Positions 11,001 to 20,400 of a DNA stretch of 64,000 bases are shown here, one piece after another. Source of the DNA: Mantamonas sphyraenae (Eukaryota; CRuMs; Mantamonadidae); the NCBI GenBank assembly GCA_026936335.1, contig JAPMXV010000070.1, forward strand, positions 186,001 to 250,000, given 5' to 3'. A program made the translations under genes and the position numbers. The first letter of the stretch is position 1, and each line of letters starts with the position of its first letter. The notes below the pieces were generated by a model that did no database searches, had not been told where the DNA came from, and saw only the letters and a list, made by a program, of their open reading frames with translations.

Positions 11001-14000
11001 GGTGCACTTTGACGCGCAGGACGATGACGGCCCGCCGGTGGAGGTGGATGGGTGGTATGACGCAGAAAGGGGTGGGGTGGTGTGTCGTTCGCCCAACAAG
11101 GAGACGGTGGGCATGTGTGTGGTGCGTGTGGCGCTGAACGGACAGCAGTACACAGAGAGTGGGGCCTGGTTCGAGTACACGGCATACGCAGCGACTGGCA
11201 TCGATCTGACGTGGGTGGAGATGAGAGGCAGCACACAGATCCAATTGGCAGGAGAGAACATCCCAGACACGCCGGCCACAGACGCCAAGGTCAAGTTTGT
11301 GGTCAAGCGAGACGAAGACTTGGATGGGATCGAGCCGGAAAACAATGCAGAGGAAGGGGAAGAGGGAGAAGAAGGAGAGGAGGCAGAGGAAGGAGAGGAA
11401 GGAGATGAGAAGAATGATGAGCAGGTCCATGGAGGCGATGATGACGCAGACAAGGAGGAGGGGAAAGAAAGGGAGGACGAGGAGAAGGACGACGACGATG
11501 ACGTGTATGTGGTGGATGCAAAGCAGTTGGAGGATGGAACACTGGCTGTGGAGACACCTGCATTGACGAGACACCGTGTGGAGGGTGGTGAATGGCGCGA
11601 CGTGCAGGTGTTTGTGTCTCTGAACGGGCAGCAATACGATGAGGACCATGCGTTGGCGGTACGCGCGTATGCACGACCAGAGGTGGTACGCATCGAGCCC
11701 GAGTGTGGACCGAAGGAAGGAGAGACCAAGGTGACACTGCATGGAAGCGGATTCGTGGACACCGGGTTGATTGAAGTGTGTGTGGGCGACTCTGTGCTGA
11801 GGGCACAGTTTGAGGACGATCAAACGCTGGTGGTGCTCACCGAGGGAGTGGAAGTGCTGCCCGGATCAACAGTGGTAGAAGGAGAAGACGACGGAGGAGA
11901 GGGAGAGAGTGACGAGGAGGAGGAGGAGAGGAGGAGAAGGAGGAGAAGGAGGCAGTTGTCGTGGGTCTGGTGCCCATCTCGGTGGCGTTGAACGGACAGC
12001 AGTGGACAGAGAAGGATGCGCATCGGGTGGGATTCCGATACCACGACGCACAGTTGGAGGGAGGATGTATGCCGGACATGGTGGATGTCACCGGAGGCAC
12101 GGAGGTGCACCTGCCAGGCAGCGGCCTGATTGAGACAGAGGCAGACGATGTGCTTGTCAAGTGGATGGAGGGAGTGATTGTGCCTGGGCGCGTGAGCCAG
12201 GATGGCAAAGAGATTGTGTGCACTTCGCCTGACGTGAGCGAACATCTGAGTGTCAACGGCCCTGTGTCGCCTGTGGTGTCGTTGAACAGTGGACAGCAGT
12301 GGACAAGCAGCAGTGCACACGTGCAGGTGTTTATGTTGCCAGAGATCAAGGGTGTTGCCCCACACATGGGACCCATGCAAGGTGGCACACGTGTGGTTCT
12401 CACAGGCGACGGCCTCGTGGAGAGCAGTTTTGCGTGTGTGACAGTGGATGGGAACGCTGCGACAGCTGTGCCTGCAGAGTGGCTGGGCGATGGGTCGTAC
12501 GCGTTTGTGGCACCCGAATGGACGGGCGAATCGGCGCAGGAGGTGGAGATGGCGCTCAGTCTGGATGGGCAACAGTTCCCCAGCACGTTTGCATACAGGT
12601 ACTACGACGCCACGATGCTCTCTGTGGCCCCGTTGGCAGTGCGTGTGGATGGCGGCGACACGGTGCGTGTGGCTGGCAGTGGGTTCCCCGACGAGAGCGA
12701 GGCGATGGAGGTGGTTGTGCGTTGGACGCAGCGTGAGGGAGCGGCCGTGTGTGAACAGAGGCATGTGGTGATGGTGAGCGAGGGTAGTGTGGAGATTGAG
12801 GTGAATGACCTGCGTGCAGAACTGGAGGATGCGGTGGTGAGTGTACAGCAGGGTGAAGACAGACACATGCCCATGTACGACATGGCATTGTCGTTCAACG
12901 GAGGTCAACAGTTCACAGAGGGCTTGCCGTTGGGAGTGTACACACAGCCAGCGCTGGAGAGCATCACGCCAACCAACGGGCTTGCGAGCGGAGGCACAGA
13001 GGTGCGTGTGCGTTCCAGCATGCTGGTGGATTGGGACAAGGAGGCACGTGTGCGTGTGGTGCGTGCAGACGGACGCACGAGCGACGAGGTGGCAGTGCGG
13101 TTCGACAAGACTCACGGTGGGGAATACGTGGTGCAGTTGCCCCAGCTGACGTGGTGGGACACTGAAGATGGTGGCAAGGAGAGGGAAGAGAAGGAGGAGG
13201 AGAAGGAGAAGGATGGTGAGGAGGATGGTGAGGATGCAGGAGAGGACAAGGGCGGCGACAAGGAGAAGGAGGGCTGGGAGACGGTGGAGGTGCAGGTGGC
13301 TGTGAATGGCCAGTCGTACGGGGTTGACTCTGGGGTGGCATTGCATCTGGGAAGTGCTGGAGTGGCAGACATTGAGCCTGTGGGGGCACCCGTGGAGGAA
13401 GACACGACGCTGAAGCTGGTGGGCCAGGCAGGCGGGCTCAAGGCCATGGAGGATGGGATTGTGGTGCGACTGGACATGGGTAGCAAGAGCGTGGAGGTGG
13501 AAGCACAGCTGGAGGAAGAAGGGGCGTTGGTGTGTGTGGTGCCCAGTGGCCTGGATGCAGGGTTGTACCGCATGGCAGTGTCGATGAACGACGGCCAGCA
13601 ATTCCACGAGCTCAGCCAACGTCTGACGGTGTACGAAGAGCCGCAGCTGGTGGAGGTGACACCGATGGGAGGCCCATTGGATGGAGGGACGGAGATTCGC
13701 ATCCAAGGCACACGGTTGATTCCCATGCGTGGCACACGTGTGCGGTTTGTGGGGGAAGCCGTGGGTGGCGAGGGAGAGGAGGTGGAAGCCACGTGTGCAG
13801 ACGACAGGAAGAGTGTGCGTGCGGTGACGCCTGCGTTTGTGCAGGAGGACATTGCACGTGTGCAGGTGTCTCTCAACGGCGTGCACTACGCAAGCAAGAG
13901 TGTGCGCTTTGCCTACTATCGGGTGGCATTGACACGTGTGGAGCCTGTGGCAGGACCGGTGCAGGGAGGCACTGTGATCCAGGTGCACGGCAGTGGCTTT

Positions 14001-16045
14001 GTGGACACCGAGGATGGGGTGCGTGGAAGACTGGTGAAAGGAGACAGCTGCGGGGGCAGGGAGAGGAGGAGGAGGAGGTGGTGGTGGTTGTGGTGGCCCA
14101 GTTTGACGCAGCCATTGTGGAGGAATGGGTGGAAGCGACGGTGCCAGAGATGAGCGAGGTGGGAGCCTGCAAGCTGCAGCTGAGCTTCAACGGAGGGGTG
14201 GACTGGAGTGCCAGCAGCCTGGACTGGCTGGTGTATGGTGAGGACGACAGCTTGGAACTGGACCCACCACATACGATGCCCGAGGCACAGGAGAAGCTGT
14301 GCATCCGGGGCTCGCAGCTGGTGGACGTCGGAGAAAAGGTGATGGTGCGGTTCAAGGGCAAGTACACGGCCAAGGCGGAAGGGACGCTGGTGGAGGGTGG
14401 AGGCGCAGTGGAGTGCACAGTGCCAGACACGGGTGGATGGAACGTGGAGTTGCCCTACCAGGTGAATGTGAGTGTGGCACTGAACGGGGTGGATTGGGGC
14501 CAGACCACAGCGGTGTTGACCATGGGGGATCCCACCGAGGTGGTGGTGGAAGAGGAAGAGGAGGAGGAGGAGGAGGAGGATGAGAAGGATGAGAAGGAGG
14601 ACAAGGGAAAGGGCAAGGAGAGTGATGATGACGAGAGCGACGGCAAGGGAAAGGGAAAGGGCAACGACAAGGGCAAGGAGAGTGATGATGACGAAAGCGA
14701 CGGGGAGGGAAAGGACAACAAGGACAAGGAGGGCAAGGGCGAGGGAAAGGACAAAGCCAAGGAGAGCGACGATGAGAGTGACGAGGGCGAGGAGAAGAAA
14801 ACAGGTGATGAAAATGCGATGCCCCATGCGACACAATTTTTTGTTCTCATGGCTGCCAACACACAACAGATTGTTGCCGGACTGGTGTGTGTGGCGCTTA
14901 TTGTGGCGTGTTGGGTGTCGATGGGGGAGGTGAGCCAGTACTACGAGCAAAAGTACCAGTTTCGCAGCTACTGGATGCTGACGTACGCCAGCACGGCGAT
15001 GTTTGTGCTGTTGTGGCCGTTGGCTGTGGTGGTGGATTATGTGCAGGTGAAGATGGGATGGAAGAGCGAGGCGGAGGGGGGAGAGGGTCATGCTCACGGG
15101 GTGCCGTACACGTCGCTGACGGATGCTGATGATTCAAAGCAGACAACCATGCGCACAGGTGCACAGGTGGAGTGGAGCCACCGTGCACTGGTGATCAACA
15201 CATGGGAGGCGCTGAAATCACACAGCCAGCTGAGCAACCAACGGCTGCTGCTGCTGCTGACGTTTGGAGGCGCCGTGTGGTTTGTGCTTGGCATCTGGGC
15301 GTGGTACATGAGTTTGAACCTGATGCCCGTGTCATTGAACACAGGCGTGTACCAATCCTTTGTGCTGGTGGTGTTTGTGCTGAGCATTGTGGTGTTGAAG
15401 GAACCGTTCAACCGGGTCAAGGCCGCCTCGGTGGGTGGTTGCATGGTGGGTGTGGCTCTGCTCTCTGCAGGTGGCATCGAAGGCGCCACCGAGTTTACAG
15501 CGGCGCAGATTGTGCTGGGCATTGTGCTGGACATGTTTGCAAGCTGGAACTACGCGGCCTACGAGATCTTCCTCACCAAGTGGCTGGGTCGCATGAGTTT
15601 CAGCCAACTGTGCATGCTCAACGCATGCATTGGGGCAATCACCATCGTCACCATGTGGCCCATGTTTTTCATTCTCGACGCAGCCGGCGTGGAGAAGGCG
15701 GTTTTCCCCACCCTTGGCTGGCAGTGGGACTTCATCAGCCTCCTTGCTCTCTTCCAAGTCGGCTTCCTCCTCAGCTTCTTTGTGGGCATCGAAGTCACCG
15801 GATCCCCTCTCTACGTCACCCTCGGCTCTGTGCTGTCCATCCCCGGCGCTGCCATTGTCGACTCGTTGCGTGGCGAGGCATTCAACACCCTCGAGGTTGT
15901 TGGCTTCATCCTCATTGGCATCTCCTTTGTCGTCATGAACGTCGGCGGCGGGCCTGGCCACGGTGCCGCGTCTGCTGATGGCCTCAACAACGACGACGGA
16001 GCTAGTCAACAACACCCGCGCTCCCCGAGCATTGGGACGATCTGA
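5040..16045 (+). CDS. Giant TIG/IPT-repeat protein fused to a DMT/SLC35-type transporter domain
   Basis: Exon 1 (5040-5269) encodes a short N-terminus and one membrane helix (AGLILGVIFLLIVVLVVWL) followed by basic NRKVKKSR, so its C-terminal side is probably cytosolic. A 361-nt phase-2 intron (5270-5630) leads into about 25 tandem TIG/IPT-like beta-sandwich repeats. Each ends in a variant of V-x-V-x-L-N-G-Q-Q-[YFW] and carries a GP/GGT turn. Highly charged Lys/Glu insertions interrupt some repeats (for example 9260-9600, 11330-11500, 13160-13280). After an acidic Asp/Lys/Gly tract (14540-14810) come about ten hydrophobic helices (14830-15960) resembling the EamA/SLC35F drug-metabolite transporter fold. 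The frame changes by -1 near 11909-11950 and near 14034-14065; correcting both gives about 3,548 aa without a stop. Substrate and ligand are unknown. A separate transporter gene starting at 14818 is possible, but no stop codon separates it. Confidence 0.72.
9253..9612 (+). other. Charged Lys/Glu insertion inside a TIG repeat
   Basis: Within the repeat region, about 120 residues of low complexity (acidic patch, repeats of KEAKEAKK type, poly-Glu, poly-Ser) interrupt one TIG unit between its VQVRFVLAGG strand and the later strand VAGTVDLENG. It is in frame and flanked by intact repeat sequence, so it is an insertion rather than a domain boundary. Confidence 0.7.
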
Positions 16046-16141
16046 CAAAGACGAAAAATGAACAACAACTCAAGAGGTTTGGGGTCTCCATTTTCTGGCA
16101 TTGTGTGTCTGTGTACGTGCGTGTGTGTTTTCTGTCTGTGC

Positions 16142-16453
16142 TTACTCGCTGGCGTTGGTGGTGGTGGTCTCGGTCTCCTCCGAGCTGTCGGCGTCCTCCG
16201 AATCCTCGGCTGTGATCTCGTCGATGCGGCGCTGGCCGACATGGCTCTTGGTTCCCTGCTTGATCTTCTCCACGTCCTGTTTGTGTGTGTGTGTGTGTGT
16301 GAGTCTCTGTAATTCGGGCCACGAACGAGCTCGTTGTGTGCGGTTTTTCCTTTACCTCGACTGTGGGGATGGCCTTGCCTGCGCCTCCCTTGCCACCCAG
16401 GCCCGAGAAGTGCTCTCCAGAGTCAAAGAATGTGCGCGACTGTGTGGTTTGTG

Positions 16454-16497
<44 letters not shown>

Positions 16498-17038
16498 CTG
16501 TGTGAGAAAACAACCAAAACAAGAACGTCGATTGGCGGGCTTGCCCTCCGGCCAGTGTAATTTCCCCGTCCCGTGTGGCCCCACACACTCACCGTCAGCC
16601 TGTTGGCCAGGTTGTCCTGTGTGCATTGCGTGTGTGTGTGTGTCATGCGCATGTGTGCGTGCCGTGTACATCCCCGTCCATGTCAGCTCCGGGTGACTCA
16701 TTTCTTGTGTTTTCTCCACAGCGTGCTCGGCTCCCGTGGACCCTCCCCCGGCTCCGCCCCTGTGCTTGTTCACTCCAACCCCCAAACAAGGGAAACCCAC
16801 CTGGTAGCGCGGCAGCCCCTGGTAGATGTCCTGAGCGCCATCATTGCTCTGCTTCTTATCCTTATCCTCAGCCTGTGTGATGGCGGGTCGTCATCATCAT
16901 CCCGAGAAGTTAGTTTCCGTTTCTCACTTCGCTCACAGCGCGCCCACCAATTCCCGGGCCTTTTCCCCTGCCTGCTGCGCTGCCTTTGCTGCACCGCTTC
17001 CATGGAGCACACACACGGTCCGCCACACGAGCAGGCAT
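16142..17038 (-). CDS. Small spliced protein with endosulfine-like FDSGE motif
   Basis: Four 3' exons are well supported because all are multiples of three with clean GT-AG borders: 16801-16872, 16593-16616 (24 nt, a microexon), 16356-16439 and 16142-16276. They encode YQGLPRYQ, DNLANRLT, SRTFFDSGEHF...AIPTVE and an acidic Ser/Thr/Glu tail ending NASE. The arrangement leucine-rich helix, FDSG-x, then IPT resembles endosulfine/ARPP19, whose FDSGDY serine is phosphorylated by Greatwall kinase to inhibit PP2A-B55. Here the motif is FDSGE, followed by H rather than Y, so orthology is tentative. The 5' exon is uncertain: ATG 17038 with a donor at 16936 or 16927 keeps phase 0. Introns contain CA/TG microsatellites. 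It is tail-to-tail with the TIG-transporter gene, 96 bp away. Confidence 0.45.
16270..16493. repeat. Intronic TG/CA microsatellites
   Basis: Two dinucleotide tracts, about 16280-16301 and 16457-16496, lie in two adjacent introns of the minus-strand endosulfine-like gene. Read on the coding strand they are CA tracts just upstream of the splice acceptors. Confidence 0.8.
16593..16616 (-). other. 24-nt microexon
   Basis: Eight codons (DNLANRLT) flanked by an acceptor ending CACACAG and a donor GTGAGT, phase 0 on both sides, part of the endosulfine-like gene. Confidence 0.55.
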
Positions 17039-17413
17039 GGGATGCACACAGGGCATCCTGTCGTGCGTCCCTCATGCATCATCTCCCACCGCAAACGCGA
17101 GTGCATTTTTCGCAGGCGCGCGCGCGAATGCTCGAAACCAACTCGCGCGCACACGCCTGCAAACACGCATGCGGCAACCCAATTGCTCTACGCACGTCCA
17201 TTCCTCTCTCTCTCTCCACCTCAGCACCCTTTGGATGTGTGGAGTTTCACATACCGAACTCATATTTTTCAGGCTGTTCGGTTCAAAATTGAAACTTTTG
17301 TGTGAGCTGGCGCAACGCGATTGGGCTCGGGAAAACAAAACCTACGTCCTGTGAGGAGTGGTATACACTCAGTGTTGGTTGGTTGGTTGGTTGACGGTTC
17401 TGGTGCCCCGTCC
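17039..17413. other. Intergenic region between the endosulfine-like and Fanzor genes
   Basis: No gene is supported here. It holds the 5' flank of the endosulfine-like gene, a CG-alternating patch near 17118-17127, an imperfect inverted repeat around 17281-17294 (TTCAA, spacer, TTGAA) and four tandem TTGG units at about 17375-17392, just past the Fanzor stop codon. In TnpB and Fanzor loci the guide RNA usually overlaps the 3' end of the gene and its flank, so 17250-17420 is the place to look for one. No terminal inverted repeat matching the other side of the gene was found by eye. Confidence 0.5.
17375..17392. repeat. Tandem TTGG repeat
   Basis: Four or more consecutive TTGG units lie directly downstream of the Fanzor-family reading frame. 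Confidence 0.8.
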
Positions 17414-20400
17414 TCAGCCTGCACTCGAATTCGCCTCCAGGTTCTGTGCCTCGCCGTCCACATTCTCTGGCAGACCAATCTTGCTTCGAAACGTCCTTCC
17501 GATCTGACTCCGTTGCCAAACCTTGGTCATGCACCATATGGTGTGGCCGCGAAGGGCAGCATACACCTTGTTCGCGATCGCCTGCGCACTCGCGAAATCC
17601 CTGTTCCGGTGCATCTCACATCGCTCGCAGTACTTGACACGCGCAGTGCGGTCACTTCCGTGCTTGCTCTTGTGCACACTGCCACATGTGGGACATCTCA
17701 GCGTCGTATTGCACTCGTTCACACGCACAACAATCATGTTGTGCTTGGCCAGCTCCTCCAGTTTCTTCACTCCACCACGGCCGCCCTTGAATCCGTCACC
17801 GATGCACAGCAGTGTGATGCGTCGCAGTTGCCCCTCCTCCATCAGTGTGATGCCTCGCACTTGCCCCTCCTCCAACTCCAACTGCATCTTCTCTGTCGCC
17901 CGCACCTGTGCCAGCCATTGCTCCCTCATCTTTCGGATCCGTCTTTTCTGTTCGCGTCGATCATGCGTCTTGCTGTCGCCCCTCTGGCTGCATCCCTCAT
18001 TGAACTGAGCGGATGACCCTTGTTCAGACTCCAGGATCTTGCCGCTGCACTGACTCTTCACCACCCGTCCAGCCCTGGCTGCGGTGTGCACGTCCACAAA
18101 CAACCCAGATCGTTTGCTTCGCAGTTCCTGCATCTTCTCACGCACTGCCGCCGAGAGCAGAGCGTTGTCGCGCTTGATCCCTGTCCTGCGCTCCATGGCA
18201 CCCAGTGACGGTGGTGAAAAACGCCAGGCGTCTGCAAAGTGAAGCACATTGTGGTTCTCAACGAGCTCCGTGCGTGGGATGTACAGAGCTGAAGGCGCAT
18301 TCGAAATGCCTGGATCCATGGCAAGGAACTGCAAGCGCGCATTTGCCTTCGAGCTCAATGGGATGAGCCTGGAGAACGAGCTCACAACACCGTGTGGTCG
18401 TCTGCTGTGCTCCATGGACTCTGGGCACAGCTTCAGGGCAATGATCTTGTCCGCCGATTGTGGAAGCCACTTGCGGAGCAGCTTATGCACAGCCTCGGTC
18501 TGTGTTTGAGCCGCTCCGTCGCCGTCGGCCTCCTGCGGGGCCTCTTCCTCCTTCCCACGCTCCCGGTGCTGGTGTGCGGCCACGTACATGGCAACCTGGC
18601 ACAGACGGATAGTCACAGCAGCAACACGTTCGATGAGGCGTCGTTGGTTGCCTTGATCCTCAGTGCGTGCGTCTTTGTCGCGGCACCTTGTCGACGTCCC
18701 TTCCAGGGCACCCTTGCCATGAATCGCAAAGTTGTACCTGGGTTTGCTGTGAGACAGAAACGGTGACGATTGTGCACGCTCAGCAAGTGGCGCATCCTCC
18801 AGGAACCCCACATTGCCCTTCAGGAAGCGCAGCAGCTGGGCGTCATCGACTGGTTTCGTGTCTGACAAAGACGTAGCGGTTGGATTGCGGAGCAGATTCA
18901 GACACGCACGCAAAGTAGGGAACAGCGAGAGCCGTTCATCGGGAAGGATGAGATGTTCCAGGTAGTACAACCGGCGTTGGCCAGGCCCTGCCGGCACCTG
19001 CCAATGGCGAACGTGCAGAGCGTGTACCGCAGAGAAGAGGCGGAGGGACAGATGCCCATCGTTGATGAAGGGTGTCTTTGAAATCCTGGGCGCGTGCATA
19101 GGGTCAAGCACGGCGAAAACGTCGAAGGCCGCGAGAAGGAGCGGGTCTGTGTACGTGCCCATGTCCTCCCCTGGGATGATGTTGTGGTCCTCATTGTGCG
19201 TGACAACACGTGCTGTGCCGTTGGCGCACCTGGATGCACACACTTGCATCGCCTTGATGGCGTCGCGCGAGAACAAGCGGCTGCTCCCGTTCTCCTCCCC
19301 GATCTTGACCATGTGCCACGCAAACGAAGCCCTCAGGGCATGCACATGTTGGCCATTTCCAGCCAGCTTTGCCCCCCTCAGCCAGCTGCCCACGGCACAG
19401 TCGCACGGGCCTCCTGCCACGCAATGGGGACACGGAGGTGGAAAGTACTCGCCTTCTGAGGAGCACGCACCTGGACTCGATGTGACCGCACCGCACAGAA
19501 TGGACCACGCAAGCATTGTGTCCTCCTTGTCTTCCCAGCAAACATCCAGCAACCCGTCACAGAGTGCGGAAAGGGCCCATCGTCCAAACAGCAATTCCCG
19601 TTCGACCGCGAGTTGGTGATGAAGAGACTGTTTGACCGGGTACAGCTTGCGTGTGGACTGGCATTCTCTGGCCAGATTGTACGCGCAATCATGAGAGTCG
19701 GCGCCGGAGTCGCTCGGATCGTTGCACATCAGCGCCTTGTACCTGTCCACAGAAAGCCCCACCACTTCGCGCAGCACAGTCGCGACCGCGTGCTCGCATG
19801 CCTTGCTTGTTGGTGTGTCTTGAGCATCAGTGTCCTCTTTGTCATCCACTCCTTTGTGCAGGCGTTTGACAACTGCCAGGACATCACGGCGCTCGACGTC
19901 GCCGTTGCTTGCCACCACCAGGTCGACCAAGTTGTCAACGGCCTGGTTGATCAGCATGACCTTCCAGTTGGTCAGCACGAGTGCAGCTCCCCGCTGGCAA
20001 AGGGCTGTGAAGGCTCCACTGGGGAGACAACGCAGGTCGATGCCGCACCTCGCTTCCTCGGGTGCCAGCTCATCCAGATACTCCGCAACGACTCCACCGC
20101 TCGGTTGTCTGCTCAACACGAGGTCCGCTGTCACAGAGATGTACTTGGGGAACTTGGGGAGCTTCGGGGTTGCCTCGCATGTGATCTCCACCTCAGACGG
20201 CGGCTTCAGGTAGAATCGGCCTACCTTGAGCTGCAAGCAAGCCGACAGCACGTTCTCGAGTTCTTTGCTTGGTTCCAGCAGACCACACTCGAGCAAATCA
20301 CACTGGATGGCAACGATTAGCCCAAAGGCGTGCGCCATCGCATCCAACTCTTCCACGGATCGTGCGTTGATGAGCGCAGCATTTCGCAGTTTCTCGAGGC

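Noticed and set aside
5758-11823. Long minus-strand open frames opposite the TIG and HECT genes
   Set aside because: They are mirror images of GC-rich repeated coding sequence, have no domains, and are His/Val/Leu-skewed as expected for shadow frames.
11909-14065. The TIG gene as three separate genes split at the frame breaks
   Set aside because: Repeat units continue across both breaks with the right spacing, and no start, promoter or terminator features lie between them.
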